Positions 26,206 to 36,490 of a stretch of DNA of 64,000 nt are shown piece by piece (the stretch's first letter is position 1; the number at the start of each line of letters is the position of its first letter). A program made the translations under genes and the position numbers. Source of the DNA: Heterotrichella gracilis (lineage: Eukaryota > Sar > Xanthophyceae > Tribonematales > Xanthonemataceae); contig JAULBX010015863.1 in assembly GCA_032358255.1 (NCBI GenBank), forward strand, positions 27,658 to 91,657, in the 5' to 3' direction. A model generated the notes under the pieces. The model saw nothing but the letters and a program-made list of their open reading frames with translations. It was not told where the DNA came from and did not search any database.

Positions 26206-27287
26206 TGTCAGCCCACGGGCTGCCTTACGAGTGGCAGCCCCTACACCAGTGCTGCAGTGATCAAGTCACTCCGTTCGATCTATCATCTAGTCGCGCACAC
26301 AGCGTTAAAAGCCGCACTGTGGTTTGCGCGGTTCAAATATGTGCCCACACACGCAGTCTACATGTTCCAGACTTCTAGACCAGCCTCTACACACGCCGCA
26401 GTTTGCAAAACGTGCTCTGCTATAGCATTCATGCAAATATACGTGTCTAGCAGTGGGAAATGGGCGTTGCCAATTACCGGTAGTCCTTATAACATTGTTC
26501 ACACGAACGTCGCACAACTGGCTTATTTTAAATACGTTCAATTTCCAAAAGAGTTATGGTAAATTAATAAATTAAATCTGGAAAACAAAATGAAAATAGT
26601 GTGTGGGCTAAGCTTACAACATTTGGTGTGCACACTAATCAGCCTCTACGTAAATGCAAAACGGTTTCAAATGTGATGTGTATGAGCTTAGAGCATTGCA
26701 GGATGCGTTCATGACCATCACTGATCATCACTGCTGAGCACGCCTTGCGTTTGCACGGGATGTGCAGCCAGCTCATTCACACCACTAGATCTAGGACAAT
26801 TGTGGCCCTGCGCAGTGTCCATCTCCGCATGCCGCCAAGGTTTGGAGAGTGGCAAGGGGTTGAAATTACAAAGATTTTCCATCAACGTGGCAACCAGTGC
26901 CACATGCCACTGACATTTCCACTTGGCATCTCAGCAAGATGCGAACATGTGCTTCGCAGTGTGAAAACACATGTGTGAGCAAGCTGTCGCAGGCTTGAAA
27001 TAAAGGCTGGAAAAAACGCGAGCTGTACAGTGTGTCACTAGCGCTGCGGAAAATACAAACGTATGTAAAACTTCCATGGCTAGAGGGATAAAACCCCACA
27101 AGCCCCTGGGAACGCTGTTGAAATGATGGTGTTTACAAAAATCGTTGCGCTGGGAAATGCACATTCCACGCGCGTGGTGAATAATATTACCATGGATGTG
27201 TACAAGCTGAACCAAGCTTGCATTCCTGTAATTCAAAATTGCTGGGCCAGAAGAAATGTTTCAGGCATACCACGGCAGAAAACGTGG
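26206..27287. other. Spacer and probable promoter of the Dicer-like gene
   Basis: No coding frame with family character is seen. The part near 26206 should hold the Dicer-like promoter and leader. The part near 27287 is the 3' flank of the methyltransferase gene. From about 26,530 the sequence is notably AT-richer than the genes. Confidence 0.4.
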
Positions 27288-28318
27288 TCATTTGCGAGCC
27301 ACTGCCCAAACAGAAATAGGAAACTCCCCAAATTGCACATCACCCTCTGCATTTGCCTGGTCAATCATCTCGATCCTCCCTCTATGCTGCACTACGTGGT
27401 TGTGAAAGGTGTCCCATGGACCTCGGTGGTTCTTTTTGGACGTGCGCACATATGTCTCTATATATTTTGTGTTGCGGTGAACACCATACAGTTCCAATTT
27501 AGAAAACTGGCCTAGAAGGTACTTCACTCCATCGCCTGTGAATCGCCAGTAGTCTCGCGGGCCCCAGTGGTGTGGGTTGAAGGAAGGGACAATCAGCAAC
27601 AGTCTACCACCCGGTTTCAACACATTGTAAACTTCTGCAAGTGCTAGGAAAATGTTATCGACATGCTCAAGGACGTTGTCCAAAATTATCCAGTCAAACT
27701 CCTCTGCAGGCACCGCGTTGCACAAAGACCTAACATCTCCCTCCGGCATTCCTAACGTGGTGAAGTCAGTGCGCGAGGCGTCAAAATACTTGCGCAGCTC
27801 TGATTCCCCTGATAGCTCCAACACCTTGCCTTTGGCTTTTGCTGGATGTGACAGGAGCCAGTCGGCCACATTGAGGTAAAAGTAGTACCTACACACATTT
27901 TGGGGGGTTAGGGTGCAGCTTTATGGTGCAGGTACACATTAAAGTGGTCCTTTGTTGGTTTGGCAGGGAAACCCCTACAAACGTTGTGGGGTGTGGCTCT
28001 GAAATGCAACATGCCTGCACCACCTCAATGTATGTAGTGGCAGGGATAGGGTAGTAGACTTTAGTACCTTGTGTACCGCACCCTTAACGTGCGATTTTCC
28101 ACATGCCAGAAGTCTTCTACTGGGACAACGACTTTGGACCCTGCAACCAGGAAATGGTGTCTAATTTGCAGAATAACATGTGGTTCAGTGATGGCGGCAG
28201 TGCACTGATAACCTACCTGCTTCAAAAGGTGTCTTGAAAGTTGCCTTGACACGGACATGCTTGTTGCTCCAGGTCCTCAAGTCAACAGGGAGACCAGAAC
28301 AGTTCAAAGCCGTGACCC
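27288..28318 (-). CDS. SAM-dependent methyltransferase (class I fold), 5' end unresolved
   Basis: Three exons join in phase: 28318-28217, 28140-28068 and 27888-27288. The last exon carries a class I methyltransferase core. There is a motif-I-like GKVLELSGES followed by an aspartate-rich strand. Next come the acidic loop EEFDWIILDNVLEHVDN with the typical LEH, and LKPGGRLLLIVPSFNPHHW, the Methyltransf_11 motif after strand 4. The C-terminus ends FPISVWAVARK. The glycine loop is weaker than usual, so the substrate and even activity are unknown. The upstream exons encode VTALNCSGLPVDLRTW and RVKATFKTPFEAGSKVVVPV. The first of these enters in phase 1, so at least one earlier exon with the start codon is missing. 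A candidate around 28800-28845 has a stop upstream and was not accepted. Confidence 0.65.
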
Positions 28319-29877
28319 CTGCAGTCAAAGCCAATAACAGCTTTCAGTAGGTGGTGTTTGAACCCCAAGAAACCTGTCAACAGGCTGAAAGAAAAAACGT
28401 ACCATGACATGCAACCAGTATGAAACCAATCCAGAAGAAGACAAGCGGCAGTTGACTGTTCATTTTAGGCAGAAGAGACTGGTTGATACCAGTTGTGCGC
28501 AAAAGAACCTGAGAACACGGACAGCACCCAACATGCGGTTACAGGGTGTAGGCGATAGGCGAACATGCGGTGACATGATGTCGGCTGCCATATATGCTGC
28601 TATATAGCTATCTACAAGATGCAGGCGAACAAAGACTCCCAGAAACGATGCACCATATTTATAACAGCACAACTCTGGCATGAGTTGCGTGCTCGTCGTG
28701 AGTGTGAGCGGGCTGGAAACCAATGCATGCATGCATCTGGCTGACGGTTGAGTTTGAAGGCTTCATGTTGCAGATGAAGACAAAAGGGTCGCAGTATATT
28801 ACCTTGTATACGATGCACCACAAAGGGGGGTTCATCAACGTTCAACGCGATAAATCACCTTCAGTAGGCTAGTACCACTAAAGCAACCGGTTGCAACCTA
28901 CCACAACAAAGGGCAGCCAAAGCAGTGGACCAAGATGTCCGGACATGTCCTCTAAAGTTCATATCTAGCCTCGTAAGGTGTAAGGTTGTGGTTTAAAACT
29001 TGTGCAGACGTGATGCAGCTCACTTCAGCCACCTTTGCAACGTATTTATAATATGTTTGCAGGCAGACAACCTGTGCAATTAATTGTGTAATGAATGACT
29101 TCAGTTTTTAGCGGCAGTGCCTTACGCTTGCCTGTGTTGCACAGGATTGACTCTCCAACCTCTATACCGCGCTATTTTTTATTATAACGGGTTTGACTAG
29201 TTCGCTTTCCAAGTCACATGGACGGTCCTCAAAGGTTGTCGATGCCATGCGCATGAAGCCACGGAGCAGTGCCATTGGGGGCCGTAACATCCTTTGGTGA
29301 CCCGGCACTGATACTGTTAGCAAATCTCAAAGGGATTGCCAATGCCAGAGTTGATATGCCAGTGCCACACACCGCAGCGGAGGGCGTTTGTGACGGCTAC
29401 AGCAAGTCACTGCACAAACTGTGTGGCGCCATGGCTGTACAGGGATTGCATCCAGGTGTGGTGCTGAATTACTTGTAACATCTATTTACTATGGCTCCCT
29501 GGTGGTTAGTTGCAATACGTAGTGTTCCTGACAGGACATTGCCCAAAAAACTGGGCTTGCCTTTGGGCTTAGCCCCGCAAAATGGTTCACAGCGCCAGAT
29601 GCACCCCCCTAACGCCAGGCACAGCCCTGCAGCACAGCACCGCCCCCCAGACCACTCCTCGCTGACTGCGAGCTCCTCTGGGTTCTCCCCCGCCCCCTTC
29701 CTGCCCAGCTACCCCCCTCATTGTCCCACTGCTGAATAGTCAAAACGGTCTGCATTCACCCACGATTCCTGCCTCGTCCGTGTGCCCCGCCACACAGCGC
29801 CCGGCATATCCGCCACTCGGCAAGGGACAAACAACGGCGCAGACCCTGCACAGCGGTGGCCGAGGCCCTGGGTCCAC
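28319..29877. other. Spacer; missing 5' exon of the methyltransferase may lie here
   Basis: I could not identify the first methyltransferase exon. Small open frames on both strands (for example 29269-29478) have no recognisable features. The right end is the 3' flank of the next minus-strand gene. Confidence 0.35.
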
Positions 29878-31149
29878 TCACTCTTCGCTGGGCGCCGGCT
29901 CGTCTGGCTTCTCCTTCTCCTTCTCCTTGTCAGGGTCGTCCTTCTCCTTGTCCTCCTCCTCTTCGTCCTCGGGCTGCTCAGGGTCCCCAGGCATGGGCTT
30001 GGGCAGGGGCGCGTCCAGCTTCTCGAACTCGGGGAAGATGTCGGGGCGCTTGGAGGGCTGCGGGGTGATCCACTCCTGGCGAGGGGGCACAAGTGGGGCG
30101 GGAGTGAGTGGGCGAACGCCAGGGGAGGCATGGCGTTGGCTGGATATGCCATTTTACTGGTAGTGCCGGGGTGTGACGCATGGGGTGCAAAATATTAATA
30201 TACAAAACTATGACCCTGTTGGTTTGCAAGTGGTCCATCAGTCTGCCAAGGCAGGTGGCTTTTGCTTTCACAGCCCGCCAGGCATGAACCATGGTTGCGC
30301 CATTGCAGCCGTGCCGTTGCCTCAATGCTTCACCCCAGCCATGTCCCAACGCCCACGCGAGTGTATGCGCACCTGAGGGAAGTCTATGGGCGACCGCTCC
30401 TTCTCAGTCTCTGGCTCTGGGTAGGTGGCGGTGGTGGGGGGAGGGGAGGTGCGCCGGCTGTGCCACCGGCTGTGGGTGATGGGGGTGGGGGTGCGTGCCA
30501 GGGGGGATACCTGGGGGGGGGGGAGTGGGGTCTGGGATGAGACAGGTGTGCTATGCGCGACTGGTCGGTACGCAGCCAGGACTGTGAGGCATGTGCCAAT
30601 AGCCATGACAAAGTGGCAGGGAGAAATCCGATGCAGACAGCGCCACGCCACCGCCTTGGGCTTTACATAAATTGGAGTGCATGTGGTAGTTTTTGGCACC
30701 TGCAGGTTATGGATGACCAAGTAGTGCATTGGACTGCAGTGCGCCATCAGGCATGCTGCTGCAATATGATGTTAGCCCAACCACTGCATGCATGGCCAAG
30801 TGAAAGTAACACAAGTTTTGGGTGCATGCTCACCTTACGGTAGGTGGCCACCAAGGCCCTGGTCACTGTGCCACGCGGGTGTGCACACCTGTAGGGGGAG
30901 TGGGTGATGGGGTGGGTACTTGGGGCATGCATGCAGCCAAACATTTGGCCCATGCCTGACAGAGGACATTGCAACGCAAAACTTGGTTCTTCTTTGGATT
31001 TTGCACATACAAATCGTTAGGTGTTAACAAATGCTGCTGTCTGTGGTGTGCAGTTGGGGCAGGCACGCCGCGTGGTTCACAACTCACCTGGTGTGCTGCT
31101 GGTGTTGATGGGCGCACCCCACCTGCGGGCAAGTGCCCAAAGCTGCCAT
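29878..31149 (-). CDS. Small protein with acidic Lys/Glu tail, possible plant-type mitochondrial complex I subunit (P1-like)
   Basis: Four exons, 31149-31088, 30888-30834, 30510-30373 and 30075-29878, join in phase to 150 codons. The central block ETEKERSPIDFPQEWITPQP, then SKRPDIFPEFEKLDAPLPKP, precedes an acidic tail of Asp, Glu and Lys ending APSEE. A similar arrangement (ERSPIDFP, EW, RRPDIFP, then a highly acidic end) is what I recall for a small plant-specific subunit of mitochondrial NADH dehydrogenase. That is memory of the family, not a search result. The N-terminal half is basic and poor in acidic residues, which fits an organelle-targeting sequence. The start of exon 3 is the least certain point, because another acceptor further in would shorten the middle. 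The divergent neighbour is SKA1. Confidence 0.45.
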
Positions 31150-32218
31150 CCCGACCTGATAAAAACGCCCGAGGTAGGTTAGTTTTGATGAGTACAGGCG
31201 GCAGGGCCAATGCGGTGAGGCCAGTGTTTAGTTTGCCACTCAGTGACGGCTGGGGCTAGACGGGTCTCGACACCGGACAAGGTGGGTGGTGAGTATAGGT
31301 ATGCAGCAGTACGTCAATGTGCCTTGTGAAGCATGTCGTTGGAGCGGCATTGAGCTTGATTGTGCGTCAAAACGTTGCTAAGAACAGAAAACATGCGGGA
31401 TAAGGTTGAGGTGCGGGCGGTGGATCCATGGCCGCTTACCGCCGTTTCCGTTCAAAAGTTTAAAAATGGTTTTTGCAGAATTCTTCACTCCCGTGTTACA
31501 ACGTTTCTCACCAGCAACAGTTGTTACAACCCCCGCTCTCGCTGCTCATTCGCCACAGTAGGTTCCAGTCATTTCTACGTTGCCATCAGTGCACTATCAC
31601 TTTGTTCTGTCCTACACACCATATGCATGCATTGTCCCAATACACCGCTCTGACACAGCGCTTCTCCTCGAACCCATAATAAACCTTGACTCTGTTGTTA
31701 CATACTTGCTGGCAAGCTTTTGACAAGCACTGCTTCCCTCCTAACCTGGACTCCCTGCGTCTGTCCCTGTATCTGTCTCTTGTTCCCTACTGCCGTGGTA
31801 CCTGTCTTCTGTGCTTGTCCACCTGAGGAGGTGCACCCAACGGCAGTGCAAGTAATACTGCCTTGCAAGAACACCGTAGCCCAGCAGCACCACCAGGACA
31901 CTGGGCACCTTTCTCAGCAGCTGTATCTGGCAGTACTTGGTTGGCTCACCCAGCAGTGGGTATCACACCACTGGTGGCGTCAGACAACACTCTACAGTAC
32001 CACAAGTACCATCTCGGAGGAGTTCGTCTTGCATTGCTCGCCTCTGTCCCACCCGTGTGCGGCACCATCCCCACCACCGCACCATCACCTGTAGGCTACA
32101 CTCACAGGCAACCCAAACCAGGTGGTGTCATCAGCACAGCCACAGCCACAGCCACCCCACAGCCACAGCCACAGCCACAGCCACAGCCACAGCCACAGCC
32201 GCACCGCCAGCCACAGCC
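31150..32218. other. Divergent intergenic region between the acidic-tail gene and SKA1
   Basis: Both promoters should lie in this region of about 1.07 kb. I see no gene in it. The right end contains a hexanucleotide repeat listed separately. Confidence 0.45.
32135..32200 (+). repeat. CAGCCA hexanucleotide repeat just before the SKA1 start
   Basis: About eleven imperfect copies of CAGCCA occupy the 5' leader, ending about 20 bases before the ATG. The frame through the repeat is open, so a longer N-terminus cannot be excluded, but no upstream ATG with good context was preferred. Confidence 0.8.
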
Positions 32219-34868
32219 ATGGAGAGTGACAGCCTGGCAGCGGTTGAGGCCGCCTTTGCAGCGCGGCTGAGGGGCCTGCAGCAGCTGGTGCTCATGCGCC
32301 TGGACGGTGGGTGATGGGTGGGGGTTGGGGGTGGAGGGCGGTGGTGACTGAGGGTGTGCGCCTGTTATGAAATGCCGGCATGGGAACATCCCTGGCCGAT
32401 TTACAGCCATGCCATGAGCGGTGGGTTAGTGCATCGTGCACCATAATCCAGGTCCACCCGCTTGCAAACAGCACGCCCCACCCATAGTGTGCCATGCTTC
32501 GCACACACCCACTGGCACCAGGTAGCAACTTTTCCCTTCCTTGCCTCCCACCAGGCCCGTCCGCCAAGCTGCACCATGAGGACCTGCTGGCACTGGAGGT
32601 AGGGGTGGGTGGGGAACCCTGGCAAGGGATGTGTCAACCCTAGCAGGGTTGCCCTTATGACGATCTTCTGAGGAACTCACGCCATGGTTGCTGCTAATTC
32701 TACACAAGGGTTTGGCTAGGTTCCTGCGACTCCCACCAGCACATCATTATGCGGCGGGGGAAATGCTGCCCATGGCCACCCACTCCCCCTTGTGATGCTG
32801 CTCCTCACCCCCAACCCCCAACCCTGCACACCCACAGCCACACCTTCCTGGCCCCTGACCCCCTGCCACACCTGCCATCCGTCCGCTTGCAGGCCAGCCT
32901 GTCTGCCCTTGAGTCCAAGCTGCGCCAGGTGCGCGCATGCATTGCCAGGGAAAAACAGGCCATGCCACAGGTAAGCTGACTACTGATATAGTGGTGGAGT
33001 GACGCTCACTCACTATCCACAGCAAACGCTCGACTGAATTTGAACGCCTGGACGATGTATCTTGATCGTGCTCTAGAAGTACCTGCATATATAGCAGTCG
33101 GCCTTGCACAGTTTAAACCTACAAACATGTTGGCCTGCTATCCTCCTAGATAGAAGCCAATTTGAGCATCATATCCCTTCCCATAGAACCCTCCCACCAG
33201 CCCACCAAGCCCTGTGCCCCCAGGTGCAAGAGGTGATCGATGCCAGCACCTCGCAGCGGGAGGAGATCCTGTTCCTTGCCGGCAACCTGCCCGCATACCT
33301 CCCCTCGCTGGACCCCGCTGACACGCCCCACTATGCGCCCCCTGCCAAGGAGAACCAAGGGGTGAATGTGATGGAGGCAGCTGCAGGGGAGGGAGGCGGG
33401 AAGCGCAAGGCGTTGGCTGTGCCCAAGCGGTTTGTCACGCAGGCTGAGTTTGACTCCCTGTCCCAGTACATGCGCGGCAGGCTGACACTGGACAAGGTGA
33501 GGCGGGGCAGGGTGGGTGGAGCAGGATGGTGGCCGCAGTAATGGTCCAGGGATGGGGTGTGCCGGGCGTGGTACATCATGCACTGATATGACCACAACCA
33601 CCATCACAACCAACACTAAAATGAACATATCACGTACCAGTCCACCACCACCACTACGGTAACAGTCCACCAAAACCACCAAAAATGTCACTGCACCCTG
33701 TCTGGCATGGCCCCTCCCACCCGCCCAACCCTTATCCACAGGTGAACGCATGTGTGGAGGACACTGCTGCTCTGGCTGAGGCGTGTGCGCGGCGCCTGGC
33801 ATGCGCTCGCCAGGGTGGGAGGGGCATGGGGCCGCATGACAAGCGGCGGGCGGCAGCACTGGCGCACACAGCAGCGGTGAGACCATTTGTGTTGCGATGG
33901 TGGTGATGATGCTGGTGGTGGTGGTGGTGGTGGTGGCGGTCACCTGCTGCTGCGCTGTGTTGCATGCGGCATGCGGCCTCAGGGGCGCAGTGTGGGTGTG
34001 GTGTGACTCGCCATGTTGCATGCTGGGGTGGGAAACTGGCATACTGGAAAATAATTGTTGGGGACATGACCGGCAATTCGACATTGGTCATGGTCCACCC
34101 TCACCCCATGCGCTGCCGCTCCCTGGCTGACCAGTCCAACCCCTTGCGCTCCATGTGCCCCACTGCCTGACTTGCCCATGTGACTCCACCCAGCACCTCA
34201 TGCATGCCGCCGCTCTCCCCTCCATTCCCCTAGCGACTCCCTTCTCCACCCCCATACGGCGCCGCACTTCCCTCCATTCCCTACTCACCCCCTGACCCCC
34301 CATTCACTTCCCCACCTCCAGCGTGCGGAGGGTGTGCGCGGGCGCGCCTGGTTTGCTGAGGGCGACCTGCGCACCTCAGGGGGTGGTACACTCAAGGGGG
34401 ACAAGACGGGCAAGGCGGTGCTCGCGCTGCTCAGGCACCTGGGAAGGCTGGCTGAGGTGCGCGCAGGAAAGACCCTTCATTGGGGTTTTGCATTGGCAGT
34501 GCAGAGGGGCCCGGTGGGGACCCTCCGCTGTGAGGACCCTATCTTACGGTTTTATGCTGGCAGTGAAAGGAGGGTGCCCCTTTCATAGTGTTCTCTGTTG
34601 TACACTGTGCGTAGGCATGCCTCTGGTGGGCCATGGGCATGGGCCAATTTCAAAGTGTGCAGTTCACGCACTTGGTCCGTGTCCATGCATCATGAGCACA
34701 GTGTGTGGGAGGCACTCCCTGGCCAGGTTACCACTCCCTGCATGAATAAAACACTGGCGCCCTGGCCCTGGTGGGTTGGTCGCCTGCTGCGGTGCTGAAT
34801 GCGGTGTTGGTGTGCAGGTGCGTGTGAACGTTGAGGGCGTGGTGGAGGTCATATACGTGCTGCAGTGA
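32219..34868 (+). CDS. SKA1: SKA1, spindle and kinetochore-associated protein 1
   Basis: SKA1 is the microtubule-binding subunit of the Ska complex, which holds kinetochores to depolymerising microtubule ends. Seven exons, 32219-32306, 32555-32598, 32893-32970, 33224-33496, 33742-33876, 34322-34456 and 34818-34868, agree in phase and give 267 codons, close to the roughly 255 residues of animal SKA1. The N-terminal 70 residues are helical and heptad-like (SLAAVEAAFAARLRGLQQLV, then ASLSALESKLRQVRACIARE), as expected for the trimerisation coiled coil. The C-terminal winged-helix microtubule-binding domain begins at the conserved TQAEFDSLSQYMRGRLTLDK and continues through GRAWFAEGDL and LKGDKTGKAVLALLRHLGRL, all typical of the family. 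The start is the ATG that opens the coiled coil. Confidence 0.88.
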
Positions 34869-35703
34869 GGGGGGGCAGGGGCAGGGGCAGGGGCAGGGGG
34901 GGGGCTCAGGCGCAGGGGGTGGAATGCACAAAGGCGCCAGGGGAGCGCTGAGAGGAGGAAGATGTGCAGCTGTTGAGTCTTTTACAATGAGGACGGGCCG
35001 GTACAAATGCAGTACCTCCCCCCGTCAAAGTGCAGTATAGCCCAGTGGCAGCAAGGGGAAGAGCAGGGGGAGGGTGGTGCTAAGGAGACCCCCCAGCAGA
35101 TCGTGGGGCTAGGCGCAGAGCCTGGGGTTAGCCGCAAGCCAGGAGAATACCAGACCACCTGGAATGTTGCACGCGGTATATATTATGGTGGTCCCTGACA
35201 GGACAGTGTCCTATATCTCTGAATCGGCTGGTGAGGGAACACTGGACGCAATTGCACATCATCTGTAAATAGATGATCTTATGTGATGATGGATTCGGAC
35301 TGACAGTGTGGCAGACTGCGAGTCTGATGAATCATCATATTTCAGATATATGATGCCATTTAATGGCAATTTACCGGCTTATTCCACAACTTGTGTATTG
35401 TAGCATGCTTAGCAAGCACATTCTGCGGTCCAGGGCGAGCACGGTGCCATCTGTGACATTAGCCTAGTGGGACACTGCCGCGGTGCTAGTATATTAGTAA
35501 TATAACAACAATAGCATTATACAGGCACTGCCAACCGGCCTGGTAATCATCTAGACTAGATGATACTGCCTTTAAATGTGTTTAGCTACTGTACTGTATG
35601 CATACTGTAAGCATATGTACATCAAACTTTGGCTTTGAAAGTCAAAATCAAAACCAAACGGAGGTTCGGCTGGACCCGATGTAGCATCCGGGATTAACTT
35701 AAC

Positions 35704-35792
35704 ATGGACCATCAAGTATTGCTTTTACAATATTTGGCTTCAAGCTAACTTGACACCATGATGGACCATAAAGTATTGTCTTTAAAAATATT
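35704..35792. repeat. Diverged direct repeat, two copies of about 32 bases, 57 bases apart
   Basis: Copies at 35704-35735 and 35761-35792 share ATGGACCAT, AAGTATTG and an AT-rich end. Confidence 0.75.
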
Positions 35793-36205
35793 GATAGGTC
35801 CTCGTGAAATGATTTTCAGCGCCGCAACTATAGAATAAATTGCAATTTTGCAATTTGTTAACATTCCAGTGGTCAGCCAGGCTTAAGCCAATTTAATTAA
35901 AGCCACTTGAGCCTGGAGGGCTATTCACGTTATCACTTAATGATCATTCGAACGTTTGTCTAGCACGGGGTAAATTTAACTTTGCCGTCAATGACATGCA
36001 TGCCGGCATCATCCTTTGATTGAATCAGTCAAGACCAGATCTTAGATGCCTGGCCCACGCAGGTACTGTTTAGAATAGTAGGAGATCTCCTATCACTACT
36101 TTGGCATTTTGTATGATATCCAGTTGCCGACATACTCATTAAAAAGTATACATCCCTGTAGCACGGCACCACTAAAAAGAAACGCCGTCGGGAGCAGCAC
36201 TGAAT

Positions 36206-36268
36206 TTCAAAAGCAAATGCCTGCCATCATGGCTGAACTTCAAAAGGAAATGCCTGCCATGATGGCTG
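36206..36268. repeat. 33-base tandem duplication
   Basis: Copies at 36206-36235 and 36239-36268 differ at only two or so positions and share TTCAAAAG and AAATGCCTGCCAT. The period is divisible by three and the plus frame is open, but no gene is supported. Confidence 0.8.
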
Positions 36269-36490
36269 GTGCACACCCTAAGCTGTTCAAATATCCGGGC
36301 CGAAGGTGGAGAACAAGAGCAGGGCACGGGAGTTTGTCTGAGCTGCAAACTTTCAGCCTGCCAATGGCATGGCATGCAACCCAGATACATCATGCAAATT
36401 TGGGTTGCATGGCAGGCATCTAGGGCCTGGGGCCCCTAGTGTAGAAGCTTGCTTTCAAAACTTGCATCATGCTCCTTGTGCCACTTCCGC

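Larger units (their letters stand above)
34869..36490. other. AT-rich, repeat-bearing spacer
   Basis: No gene is recognised. From about 35,170 to 36,100 the sequence is AT-rich and contains a palindrome with 9-base arms (35546-35564) and two direct-repeat pairs (listed separately). An open frame at 36109-36423 spans the second pair but has no family signature. Confidence 0.4.

Noticed and set aside
28612-28845. Possible first exon of the methyltransferase (LNVDEPPFVVHRIQ with a donor)
   Set aside because: It would join the next exon in phase, but a stop lies just upstream, no ATG is in frame and no acceptor sits between.
36109-36423. Plus-strand frame over the 33-base tandem duplication
   Set aside because: The open frame is explained by a repeat with a period divisible by three. 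No family features are visible.
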